From the NCBI RefSeq assembly GCF_020622355.1, contig NZ_WHVL01000004.1, positions 124,001-188,000 of the forward strand: 64,000 nucleotides of DNA. Direction: 5' to 3'. Under the pieces are notes generated by a model. The model was not told the origin of the DNA, did no database searches, and was given only the letters and a program-made list of their open reading frames with translations. Below are positions 9,701 to 16,963 of this stretch, one piece after another. A program made the position numbers and the translations under genes. Source of the DNA: Vreelandella malpeensis. Lineage in GTDB: Bacteria; Pseudomonadota; Gammaproteobacteria; Pseudomonadales; Halomonadaceae. Within the stretch, counting starts at the first letter, position 1; every line of letters starts with the position of its first letter.

Positions 9701-11069
9701 GGTTGGCGGCGTTGGCGGTCAGCGCCTGCTCGCTTCGCCCGCTGACGCGAATGGGCAGTGCCTCGCTCGCTTCAACGGCCGGGCGCGCGGGCTTTGCCGG
9801 TGCGCTTTCGAGTATCACGTGGGCATTGGCGCCGCCGAAACCGAAGGAGTTGACGCCGATCACCAGGCGGCCTTCAGGCTTCAGCTTGTGCGCCTTCTGC
9901 ACCACGCTGAGATTCCATTCGTCGAATTTGATGTTGGGGTTGAGCTTGCGAATGCCGATGGTGGCGGGCACTTCACGATGCTGCAGGCTGTAGAGCGCCT
10001 TGGCGAGGCCCGCCACGCCTGAGGCGGTTTCCAGGTGACCGAGGTTGCTCTTGACCGAACCGATGGGCAGCGGCGTGCGGCGATGCTGGCCGAGCGCCTC
10101 GCCGATGGCGCGGGTCTCGATGGGATCGCCCACCGAGGTGCCGGTGCCGTGGGCTTCGAGGTAGTCGATCTCGTCCGGCGAGATGCCTGCCTGTTCGTAG
10201 GCGCGGCGCATCAGCGCCACCTGGGCGCCGGGGTTGGGCACGGTGATGCCGGACTTGTAACCGTCGGTGTTGACCGCCGAGCCCGCGACCACGGCGAGGA
10301 TATCGTCGCCATCGGCTACGGCCTGGTCGAAGTCCTTGAGCAGGAACAGGCCCGCGCCTTCCGAGCGCACGTAGCCGTTGCCCGCCTCGTCGAAGACCTG
10401 GCAGCGTCCGGTCGGCGAGAGCATGCTCGCCTTGGAGAAGATGATGAAGCCATAGGGGTGCAGATGCAGGCTGATACCGCCGGCAAGCGCCATGGAGGTC
10501 TCGCCGCTTCTGATCGACTGGCAGGCCTGGTGAAAGGCGACCATGGAGGAGGAGCAGGCGGTATCCAGCGACATGCTGGGACCGTGGAAATCGAACACGT
10601 AGGAGAGTCGGTTCGAGGCGATGCTCGAGGTGTTGCCAGTGGCAGTGGAGGCGTCGATGGCCGCCATGTCGTCCGCCATGCGGTAGGAGTAGTCGAGACT
10701 CGCCACGCCCAGAAACACCCCGCAGCCGCTGCCGCGCAGAGTGCTTGGCTTGATGCCCGCGCTTTCGATGCTCTCCCAGGCGAGCTCCAGCAGCATGCGC
10801 TGCTGCGGGTCCATGTTGGCCGCCTCGCGCGGGGAGATGCCGAAGAACTCGGCGTCGAAACCACTGATGTCACCAAGGCTTCCCGCGGCGAAGGTCACGC
10901 TGGTGCCGGGGTGACGCTTGTCCGGATGCCAGTAGGCGTCGTGGCTCCAGCGATCCGGGGCAACGTGGGTGACCAGGTCCTTTTCGGCCTGCAGATTCTG
11001 CCAGAACGTTTCAGGGGTGGTGCCGGGGAAACGATGGGCGGCGCCGATGATGGCAACGCGTTTAGTCAT
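3720..11069 (-). CDS. Single-module reducing type I polyketide/fatty-acid synthase (RkpA-like)
   Basis: A 2,449-residue multidomain synthase. Domains in order: ketosynthase about 1-430 (Cys172 in DTACSSS, His307 in EAHGTGT, His345 in SNLGH); acyltransferase about 530-850 (Ser631 in GHSVGE, YAFH motif for extender choice); dehydratase about 900-1175 (His932, Asp1096 in HPGILD); a region about 1200-1500 resembling a methyltransferase but with a poor SAM motif (LEAGPG); enoylreductase about 1720-2035 (NADPH site GAAGGVGIAA); ketoreductase about 2055-2240 (TGGLGGFG, Tyr2206); acyl carrier protein about 2335-2410 (Ser2369 in GFDSLMG). There is no thioesterase, so release must use another enzyme, probably the coupled oxoamine synthase. 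The full set of reductive domains predicts a saturated acyl chain. Both ends overlap neighbouring genes by ATGA. Confidence 0.93.
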   Translation of the reverse strand: MTKRVAIIGAAHRFPGTTPETFWQNLQAEKDLVTHVAPDRWSHDAYWHPDKRHPGTSVTFAAGSLGDISGFDAEFFGISPREAANMDPQQRMLLELAWESIESAGIKPSTLRGSGCGVFLGVASLDYSYRMADDMAAIDASTATGNTSSIASNRLSYVFDFHGPSMSLDTACSSSMVAFHQACQSIRSGETSMALAGGISLHLHPYGFIIFSKASMLSPTGRCQVFDEAGNGYVRSEGAGLFLLKDFDQAVADGDDILAVVAGSAVNTDGYKSGITVPNPGAQVALMRRAYEQAGISPDEIDYLEAHGTGTSVGDPIETRAIGEALGQHRRTPLPIGSVKSNLGHLETASGVAGLAKALYSLQHREVPATIGIRKLNPNIKFDEWNLSVVQKAHKLKPEGRLVIGVNSFGFGGANAHVILESAPAKPARPAVEASEALPIRVSGRSEQALTANAANLAAYFKILAQGEPEARSSFYDAVHTLFHHRDHHRFAALGFARTAQEAADLLDGVAENDARAGVRLERPEHAQGPVFVYDGNGCQWETMGKDLLDDSVFAAAIDEVDALFKTLGEFSLRDELAGLNQQRDNDANDAAENRLDRTEIAQPALFALQVALTRWFAAKGVTPVAVFGHSVGEVAAAWAAGALSLNDAVKVIYYRSHYQGKTRGLGEMTAAAIGADEIASWLALPEFDRVSLAGINSPKGITLAGDRDQLGALEARLAASDIFAKRLPLDYAFHSPAMDTIQEGVVEALSDIQTKATSIPYYSTVTGELAEGTLLDAHYWWLNIREPVLFDNAATRLIAQGYNVFVEIGAHPILRRYLNESLRGLDTPGVVLGSIERHKDAGELLFKALGQLLLSGVALDTRPFFPVEGQRVALPRYAWQRTRHWVPGTSEGQGLLSRYYQHPLLGYPLAQQAHTWESQLDAKREPWLGDHVVGEGAVFPGAGFVELGLAASATLKDTAILDLEEFEIRAPLLLDGPNGRTMRLTLDPESGRIAIHSREPAGEGEWQLNAVARTLRESRGFMLERRAPALPARAPDYQLDDHLAMADAIGLHYGPAFQAVKRGWLEENAVIGQIELDDATQGQLESMHLHPGILDSAFQMFIPLLARHQGFGDGLAFVPVRAGRIQLNRDAGVPVLARAVMGKRAPHSFTADFELFDAEGRAVAVLGETRFKAIRLNRARHHALSYLDVTLTPAPLAAPSQALPAQALVTLAELAKRYAAATGERYAAEVAPLLDSLSEAFRNADFRVAEDDDTLAPEAIWQLLVQYYPDYFAPIHLVGRLGLHREALSRGDTDLADLNVTVDQLSELNRVLVGENGWNALAQTLEALISDALTGLPSGQRLNVLEAGPGAPALGQRLLEALGHAQDRYHYRVLATTDSARHQALQLQERFALIDVDALDDAEAPLAPARKAQFAFVDIDVTSAERTRALIEALPARLAPGAQLLCIGVSPSRWLDDALATPGVDGVPVEQAQLAEWLAAQGFELSPAIALEEGEHGAYLLHAQWVTQEPVAAPAPRRQLILTDAASHDLGERLHAALDGHARLVQRNDDPDELLAELLEADAPGPLDVIELRGLGAASSAEQTARCARARQWSLALEASGLESRGHTPTLWLATHGARDLAAGSGDAALWGFGRSLANEAVGHRVTLVELADLDASGVLVTLVESLAAPDAENELVIDADGARLATRLRTLAAPHPAVQENTAPRQAMTLGFALPGQLRQLQWRPRTLSALAADEVEVRVRATGLNFRDVMYTLGLLSDEAIENGFAGPTLGLEFAGEVVAVGESVEHVTPGQAVVGFGPASFSDRLIASQHAIAPLPEGVGFAAAATIPTTFFTVYYALKHLARLEPGEKVLIHGAAGGVGIAALQIAQWMGAEIYATVGSQEKRDFLRLMGIERLYDSRSLTFAEEILHDTQGEGVDVVLNSLAGEAINQNLRALRPFGRFLELGKRDFYENTHIGLRPFRNNLSYFGIDSDQLMKVQPALTQRLFGEMMALFNDGTLSPLPFTAFSHSQVIDAFRYMQQARQIGKVVVTYDAPIAAPKSAALGQEPLSLSGDASYLVTGGLGGFGLKTAQWLVDKGARKLVLLGRSGAASEEAKAALEAFEAQGVKVLATACDITDRAALAAVLERARTELGPLAGIVHAATVIDDGLIRNLDAERIQKVLAPKIDGARHLDALTRDDALDFFVLYSSATTLFGNPGQANYVAANHWLEAFAGSRRRAGKPATCVRWGAIEDVGFLARNTRTRDALQERLGGSALRSDDALKVLEQMLVTPGPSLGVLELEWGALARFLPTAAAPRFDELARQSDDDGHADSDDDISALLADLSPEELQQTVTELLRAELASILLIDEEKIDVDRSVYDMGFDSLMGVELMTAIENRLGVQVPVMVLSEASTLSKLSAVLIQKLGQADDDVEESPQEALASLAARHGADALDKPTASTSATEAS

Positions 11070-12649
11070 TCTTGCTCCTGCGGTTCTGGGTCTGCCTTGA
11101 TCCGTTCACTGCTCATGTCGTGCCCGCTCGCGCGCTCGAACAGGGCGATGCCGAGCTCGTGCGCCTGGCGTGCCTTGGGCATCGTGTTTTCCAAAACGGT
11201 GCGCTCGGTCGACCATATCATGTAAGGCGTCTCCCCCGCAGGGGCGCCGATATGGGCGTAGGCATCGGGGAGAATCGGCACGTGATCGCCGTAGAATCCC
11301 AGAAGCCCGGGGCGGCGGGCCGCGCTCAGCGACGTCTTCACCCGGTCGATCATCTCATCCGCTTCGCCCAGGTGCTTCAAATAGACGGCCAGATCCCTGA
11401 AAGGTTTGGACAAGGGCCAGGGGGCCGTCGGCAATGCCCTGCTCGCGTGCGCGCGATCCGGAGCCTCCAGATGCAGCGGCCCATGATTTTCCATGCTGAT
11501 GACGAAGATGAAGAGCGGCCTATTATCGTCATCTTCCAGCAGACGTCCAACCTTTCGTGCCACGGCCAGATCCCCGATGTACTGGCCGTGCTTGTCGTTG
11601 GCGTCGAAATCACTCATGTCGATGAACGACTCGAAGCCGAGTTCGGGAAACACCCGATCGCGCTTGTAGAACGAGGCGATGTAAGGATGCACGCAGACCG
11701 TGCGATACCCCTGGGCCTTGAAGGCCGAGGCCAGACTCGGAAGCCCGCGGCGGGCCAGGGTGTGATAGGGATTGAACTGCCTTGCACCCCACGCCTTGGG
11801 TGCAAGGCCGGTGAGCACGGCGCATTCGGTGCGCACCGTGTTGGCACCCCAGGCCGGCACCGTCAGCGTGCCCTTGTCCAGCGCCTGGGTACGGGTGGCA
11901 TCGAAGCGGGTAAGCAAGTGCGGGGCGATGTCGTCACACCAGGGGCGCGGGTCGAAAAACGATTCGCTCTGGATCAGCACCACGTTGGGCGACGTGTCGC
12001 TCGCCGCCCGCGCCGTCACACGCTCGAAGGGCGTCGACGCGGGGGCTTTCGAGCGGTAGAGCGCGATGCCGTAGGTCCAGAGGCTCGCGAACAGGCCCAG
12101 TTGGTGCATGTCCGTTGCCGGGTGCAGGGTGATCGGCGCACAGCGCCCAAGGCCCAGGCCGACGAGCATCGCCCCCAGGGTGCCAAGCAGGGCCAGGGTG
12201 ACGACGACCGCGAACAGGCCGTGCCGGCCCGTCAGCGCCGGCTCCAGATACAGGAACATGCCGATCGCCACCGCACCCGCGGTGCTGGCCGCAATGGCGA
12301 GGCCAATGCCGAAGAACGGCACGTAAAGGCGTGGATGGCGGATGGCGTCCCAGAAGTACTCGAAGTCGTGGCAGATGAACGGCTCCTCGAGTGTGCGCGA
12401 CTTGGTGTTGCTCGACTGCACCACGACCAGCGTCAGCGAGAGCACGAAAACGACCGCGAACCAGGGGCGCTGCAGTACCAGCGTGAAAAGCGCGAACAGC
12501 AGACACCAGCTGCCCAGGTGCACGCAGGCGGCCCCAACGCCTCGTCGAGTGAGCGACCGGGGGCGGGGGCGCAGGCACGCCTCGAGTGCCACGCTGCCGG
12601 CCAGGCCGACCAGCCAGGGGGCCCAGAGGGTGTCGATCAGCGCCTGCAT
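11066..12649 (-). CDS. Membrane-anchored sulfatase/phosphoethanolamine-transferase-fold protein (RkpI/LTA-synthase-like)
   Basis: A 527-residue protein with an N-terminal membrane part (about four to five hydrophobic segments within residues 1-190) and a C-terminal alkaline-phosphatase-superfamily domain. Visible motifs include VVLIQSESFFD near residue 215, matching the metal-binding start of LTA synthase-like enzymes, SMENHGPLH, and GFYGDHVPILPD near the C-terminus. A threonine or serine nucleophile should lie near GANTVRTE. Enzymes of this group transfer or cleave phospho-head groups outside the inner membrane. Rhizobial rkpI, a membrane protein of the K-antigen lipid branch, occupies the same setting. 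The start overlaps the SDR stop and its own stop overlaps the synthase start, both as ATGA. Confidence 0.8.
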   Translation of the reverse strand: MQALIDTLWAPWLVGLAGSVALEACLRPRPRSLTRRGVGAACVHLGSWCLLFALFTLVLQRPWFAVVFVLSLTLVVVQSSNTKSRTLEEPFICHDFEYFWDAIRHPRLYVPFFGIGLAIAASTAGAVAIGMFLYLEPALTGRHGLFAVVVTLALLGTLGAMLVGLGLGRCAPITLHPATDMHQLGLFASLWTYGIALYRSKAPASTPFERVTARAASDTSPNVVLIQSESFFDPRPWCDDIAPHLLTRFDATRTQALDKGTLTVPAWGANTVRTECAVLTGLAPKAWGARQFNPYHTLARRGLPSLASAFKAQGYRTVCVHPYIASFYKRDRVFPELGFESFIDMSDFDANDKHGQYIGDLAVARKVGRLLEDDDNRPLFIFVISMENHGPLHLEAPDRAHASRALPTAPWPLSKPFRDLAVYLKHLGEADEMIDRVKTSLSAARRPGLLGFYGDHVPILPDAYAHIGAPAGETPYMIWSTERTVLENTMPKARQAHELGIALFERASGHDMSSERIKADPEPQEQE

Positions 12650-13449
12650 CACGGCGCCTCCAGGTGATCGAAGCCCAGGCGCTTGATCAGCCACTGGGAA
12701 AGCGCCGCCGGCAGAACCGCCAGCCACCAGGTGCCGAAATCGAGTGGAAATGGAAAGCTCACCCGGGCGCGATTGGCCTCGATGCCGCGCGCGATGACGC
12801 GGGCGGCCTTCTCCGGCGGCCACTCAAAGGGCTTGGGGCCGGGCATGGCATTGCACATGGGGGAGGTAACGTAGCCCGGCATGACCACGGTGACGCCGAT
12901 GCCGACGGGTGACAAGAGCCCGCGAAGCCCTTCACCGTAGGCCTTGATGCCTGCCTTGCTGGCGCTGTAGCTGGGCGTGCTCGGAAGCCCGTGCCAGGCG
13001 GCCAGCGAGCTGATCAATACCAGTTGTCCGCGACCTTTCGCCTTCATAGCCGGTACCAGGTGCTGAACCATGTTGATCGGCGTCTTGAGGTTGATGTCCA
13101 GAAGCGCCTGCACCTCGTCCCAGCGCTCGAGCTCGCCCGGGCCTGGAGGGTGGGTGTTCTTGCCGGCGCACAGGATGGCGATGTCCGGCGTGGCCGTGTG
13201 GCACAGGGTGTCGAGCCAGTCGCCGAGCGCGCCGGCATCGCCAAGGTCGACCGAGGCGCAAGTGACCGTCGCGCCCTTGGCGAGGCACGCGGCTTCGATG
13301 CGCTCGAGCGCGGCGACATTGCGGCCGTGCAGCACCAGGTGGCAGCCGGAGCTTGCATAGTGCAGGGCGAGGGCGCCGCCGATCGCGCCGGTGGCGCCGG
13401 TGATCAGGATGCGCTGTCGCGGGTGCGCGATGGAGGGGATATCGCTCAC
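12649..13449 (-). CDS. Short-chain dehydrogenase/reductase (RkpH-like)
   Basis: A 266-residue classical SDR. The cofactor motif TGATGAIGG lies at about residues 17-25, followed by CAGKN (NAG-type motif), the catalytic serine in LISSLAAW and the YSASKAG catalytic Tyr/Lys block. The likely start is GTG at 13449, whose GTGA overlaps the kpsS stop; no ATG fits as well. A hydrophobic C-terminal tail (WWLAVLPAALSQWLI) suggests membrane association, unusual for a soluble SDR and in keeping with a lipid substrate. It is probably a ketoreductase acting on the oxoamine-synthase product, by analogy with rkpH next to rkpG. Confidence 0.88.
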   Translation of the reverse strand: MSDIPSIAHPRQRILITGATGAIGGALALHYASSGCHLVLHGRNVAALERIEAACLAKGATVTCASVDLGDAGALGDWLDTLCHTATPDIAILCAGKNTHPPGPGELERWDEVQALLDINLKTPINMVQHLVPAMKAKGRGQLVLISSLAAWHGLPSTPSYSASKAGIKAYGEGLRGLLSPVGIGVTVVMPGYVTSPMCNAMPGPKPFEWPPEKAARVIARGIEANRARVSFPFPLDFGTWWLAVLPAALSQWLIKRLGFDHLEAP

Positions 13450-14678
13450 AGCAGTCTCTCCAGGGGCGAGGGGCAGGCCTCCAGTATACGCGCGGCGTTG
13501 GTCACGGCGAGTTCGATGCCCACCGTGCAATAGAAGCCGCCGTTGACCTGCACGGTATGCATGACGGTGTTGCGAAAGTAATCGAAGAGCCGCGCGTCGG
13601 GTTTGGCGGGGGCCTGCCAGAACTCCTCCAGCGGGCCTTCGCAGGTCAGCCCCGCCAAGTGGTAGATAGGGTCGCTCAGGGCAAAGGTCGGGCAGCCGTT
13701 CTCCAGCGCCACGATGCCCACGGTGCTGTTCACCGTGACCGTGCCGGCGGCGTGCTTCAAGAGCGCCTCCAGGTCGCCGGACTCCAGGTAGACGATGCGC
13801 CCTTCGAGGTCGTAGAAGCGCTCCAGGCGCTTCAAGGTATGCAGGTGACTGATCAGGCGCATGTCCAGCGGATGGTTCTTGACGCACAAGATCGACCCTG
13901 GCGGTGCGTGACGAGCGAAGGAGCCCAGCACGTGATCCATCACCTCCTCCATGTTGGCGTAGGGCGAGTGGTCGCGAATCTGGGCGTCGCTGTCGAGCTG
14001 CAGCGGCAACAGGTAGTAAGGCGCGTGCCCTTCGATGAGGGCCTTGACGCGCCGCGCGTCGCGCTTTTTCCACTGCTTCAAGAGCGTGAAGCGCTTGATG
14101 TACCCCGCGTACTCCACCGGCGCGGTGATGGGGGCGTGGTTGCGGTAACGGGGCGCGATGAGCGGGTTGGCGAGCCCTGCCGCATGGTAAGCGACATCGT
14201 GGCGTGCACGCAGCTTGAAAGAGGATTTGAAGCGCACGGGCTTGGGCAGCGCCGGCAGCGCCTTGCCGGTCTCGAAGAACCAGCTCGGGTCGCGGGGCAG
14301 CAGCGAATGGCCGTTGACGCCGTCGCGCTCGAGCGTTATCCAGAAGGGCCGAAAGTACCCCTCTTCGAAGACGTGAGTGCGAATGCCCGCCGCCTCGGCG
14401 TGGTCGATCGCCGCGCGATGCACCGGGCGGCGGTCGCCGAACAGTACCTGGTCGGTAATGGCGTAGCGTGCCCAGAGCGACTGGATGAACCCTGGCAGTT
14501 CGTCGAGCCGGCCACGAAACAGGTGGCTCGGGCCGAGCGAGCGATGCCAGTAAGCGATGTCACCGGCGTTGAAATGTACCTTCACGACGAGATGACCGTC
14601 GCTTTTCAACCGTTGCGCCAAGCGCTGGTAGAAGGGCGAGCAGACGCCCTGCAGAAATAGAAATGCGCGCTTTTGCAT
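13446..14678 (-). CDS. kpsS: Capsule polysaccharide beta-Kdo transferase KpsS
   Basis: A 410-residue KpsS/LipB-family protein. The N-terminus QKRAFLFLQGVCSPFYQ matches the family (FLFLQGP-type opening), and the C-terminal half holds CVKNHPLD, VNSTVGIVALENG and the GLTCEGPLEEFW stretch. In group 2 capsule systems KpsS adds the first Kdo residue to lyso-phosphatidylglycerol and KpsC extends the poly-Kdo linker. The ATG at 14678 is preferred; an in-frame TTG at 14696, overlapping the end of kpsC, is the alternative. The stop overlaps the GTG of the SDR. No kpsMTED export genes lie in this window. Confidence 0.88.
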   Translation of the reverse strand: MQKRAFLFLQGVCSPFYQRLAQRLKSDGHLVVKVHFNAGDIAYWHRSLGPSHLFRGRLDELPGFIQSLWARYAITDQVLFGDRRPVHRAAIDHAEAAGIRTHVFEEGYFRPFWITLERDGVNGHSLLPRDPSWFFETGKALPALPKPVRFKSSFKLRARHDVAYHAAGLANPLIAPRYRNHAPITAPVEYAGYIKRFTLLKQWKKRDARRVKALIEGHAPYYLLPLQLDSDAQIRDHSPYANMEEVMDHVLGSFARHAPPGSILCVKNHPLDMRLISHLHTLKRLERFYDLEGRIVYLESGDLEALLKHAAGTVTVNSTVGIVALENGCPTFALSDPIYHLAGLTCEGPLEEFWQAPAKPDARLFDYFRNTVMHTVQVNGGFYCTVGIELAVTNAARILEACPSPLERLL

Positions 14679-14682
14679 CGGC

Positions 14683-16707
14683 TCAGTGGCTTCCAATCCA
14701 TAGATGACGGTAGTAGCGATAGAGGCGCTGCTTCAAGGTGAGCGCAGGCCCCGTCCTGCGCGCCTGTTCGAGCAGCGTGATCGCGGTTTCCGCGTTGCAC
14801 AGCTGCCGGGTGCGGGGATCGACATAGTGGGGATAGCGGATCAAGGTGGCGGCCACGAGGGCATCCAGGCTCAGCCGCCGCTGGCGCCGGGGGCAGTGCA
14901 GGGCATCCGTCGTCAATCCCCAGCCGGCATAGAACGGGAGCCCGAAGGTGTGTACCCGACAGCCGCGCAACAGTGCCTCGAAACCGGTCAGCGAGCTCAT
15001 GGTGTACACGACGTCGACCCGTTCGAGCAGCGTCGATATGTCCCGGTCGCTGGCGTCGAGATCATACAGGCTCGCGGCGTCTTTATCGAGTTTGCCCACG
15101 CGGGCGCCGGTCAGCACGTCCGGATGCGCCTTGTAGACGATGAACGCCGCGGGGTTCGCCTCCCGGGTCTTGCGCAAAAGCGCGCTGTTGGTGAAGACCT
15201 CCGGCGATCCGGTCGCGATCGAGGCATCGCTTTCGACCTGCCCGGGCACGAGGATCACGTCCCTGCCCTCGGGAAGTTCCAGCGTTCGCGTGCCCTGCAC
15301 GTTGTACTTCGAAAGCTTGAGGCTCACCAGGCGCGCGCGCAGGGCGGCGGCCCTGTCGAGCTCCTCCGGGCTGAAGTCGGTCTCGCTGAGCAGCGTTTCC
15401 AGGTCGCTCGGCTGGCCGGGGTCGTAGTAGATGCCCTGGCGGTCGATCACCAGCGACAGCGGCCGAGCCAGGTCCACCCCCAGGCCGACCGAGCGGACGA
15501 AGCCATCCTCCATGCGCCAGAGCCTTTGCAACTGCGCCACGTGGCGGGCCTTGAAGGCGTCATCGATACGGCTCGACCAGACCAGCACCCTGGCGTCGCT
15601 ATGGTCATCGACGGCGCTGGCTGGCTCGTCGGGAAGCTCTTTTCGATAGCGTACCGTGGCGCCGGGGCCCAGGAAGTCCGCGATGAAGCCGCGTTTCCAG
15701 GACGAGAAGCCGCAGGCGAGCCACTCCCCCTGCAAGCGCTCCTTCTGACGCTTTTGATCGCCGATCAGCGCCAGCGTCGCCTCGAGCGTGGTGGCCTCGC
15801 CGGTATAGGGGTTGGCGTAGCGGCAGTAGCGCAGGTAGGCGGCGGCGAACAGTTCGACGAGTTGCCGCTTGCGCTGGCGCCGCGGGCACGCCAGACGGTC
15901 TTGGGTCAATCCCCAGCCGGCGTAGAAGGGCAGGCCGAAACAGTGAACCGTCTTGCCTGCCAACAACGCTTCGAAGCCGAGCTGACTGGTGACGACGTAG
16001 ACGTCTTCCACCCGGTCGAACAGCGCCCAGGGGTTCAGGTCGTGGCCGATCACCCGGCAGCGCGGATGCCGGGCGGCGTACGCAAGATGCCCCTGCTTGG
16101 TGCCGGCGATCACGTCGGGGTGGATCTTGACCCACAGGATGCTCGACGGGTGCGCCGCGAGGGCATGATCCAGCATGCGCGTGAAGCTTTCGGCGCTGGC
16201 GCCGCCGTGCTCGATCGAGGCGTCGTTGGCCGTTTGATCCACCACCAGCACGTTGGCGCCGGGTTCGTCGGGCAGGGGCGCATCCGGGGCGTGGTTGTAC
16301 TTCGACAGCCGCTCGCGAGCGATCCAGCGCATGCAGCGCTCGGCTCGCGCCCGCTCCGCTTCATCGAAGGTGGCGGTGTTGAGGCAGTTTTCCAGATCAG
16401 ACGGTCGTGAGGCGTCATAGTAGATGCCGGTGTGATCGACCACCAGGCCATGGGGCTGGTAACCGTGGGCGCCGAGGCCGAGCGAGCGCACGAAACCGTC
16501 TTCCAGGGCCACGTAGGGGAGTGCATGGCGCGCGGCATAGCGGCGTGCCCGGACGCTGGTGGGCTTGAGGCCCCAGCCGATGACGGTTTCGGGAGGTCTC
16601 GCTAGCGGCTTGATTCGTGTAAGCTTGTCGAATTCCGGCAAAAACGCGCGAAGATGGGGAATCTGTCCGATGCCTTTCGAGGTGAAGCCCGCTGTGTGTT
16701 TTGCCAT
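14683..16707 (-). CDS. kpsC: Capsule polysaccharide beta-Kdo transferase KpsC (two-module)
   Basis: A 674-residue protein, the usual KpsC length, built from two homologous halves. Each half contains the pattern LEDGFVRSxGLG, then DxxGIYYD, LSKYN, VKIHPDV or YKAHPDV, and FGLPFYAGWGLT followed by CPRRQR, at roughly residues 65-310 and 395-640. The two modules are the alternating beta-2,4 and beta-2,7 Kdo transferases known for KpsC. It is the first gene of the minus-strand operon. The ATG at 16707 has no strong ribosome site. Its promoter must lie in 16708-16960, but I could not identify convincing boxes for this strand. Confidence 0.92.
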   Translation of the reverse strand: MAKHTAGFTSKGIGQIPHLRAFLPEFDKLTRIKPLARPPETVIGWGLKPTSVRARRYAARHALPYVALEDGFVRSLGLGAHGYQPHGLVVDHTGIYYDASRPSDLENCLNTATFDEAERARAERCMRWIARERLSKYNHAPDAPLPDEPGANVLVVDQTANDASIEHGGASAESFTRMLDHALAAHPSSILWVKIHPDVIAGTKQGHLAYAARHPRCRVIGHDLNPWALFDRVEDVYVVTSQLGFEALLAGKTVHCFGLPFYAGWGLTQDRLACPRRQRKRQLVELFAAAYLRYCRYANPYTGEATTLEATLALIGDQKRQKERLQGEWLACGFSSWKRGFIADFLGPGATVRYRKELPDEPASAVDDHSDARVLVWSSRIDDAFKARHVAQLQRLWRMEDGFVRSVGLGVDLARPLSLVIDRQGIYYDPGQPSDLETLLSETDFSPEELDRAAALRARLVSLKLSKYNVQGTRTLELPEGRDVILVPGQVESDASIATGSPEVFTNSALLRKTREANPAAFIVYKAHPDVLTGARVGKLDKDAASLYDLDASDRDISTLLERVDVVYTMSSLTGFEALLRGCRVHTFGLPFYAGWGLTTDALHCPRRQRRLSLDALVAATLIRYPHYVDPRTRQLCNAETAITLLEQARRTGPALTLKQRLYRYYRHLWIGSH

Positions 16708-16848
16708 GAGATGCCGAAGTGAGAACGTAGAACGTGATTGAGCGCGACATGTTACGCAATAGTAGCCCTCGAAGGCCAGACACCTCTCACCGCATGTCGC
16801 GAAGCCTTTCGCGGTTTTGCAAGGCAAGTTCAAGAGTATGAAAGGCGA

Positions 16849-16877
16849 TTGACACGGGAATGAAATCGCCATATTAA
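16849..16877 (+). promoter_or_regulatory. Sigma-70-type promoter for the diguanylate cyclase gene
   Basis: TTGACA at 16849-16854 and TATTAA at 16872-16877 are separated by 17 bp in an AT-rich stretch. A TATAAT also occurs at 16879-16884 but with too long a spacer. The position, about 90-145 bp before the candidate starts of the cyclase, suits it as that gene's promoter. The region also separates it from the divergent capsule operon. Confidence 0.55.
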
Positions 16878-16963
16878 CTATAATGAATCCACCGAACGCC
16901 GCGTTCATAAATAGTTGAAACGATAGTTGAAACAAAGAGACTAGACTTCAGGCTCGGCTGCAC

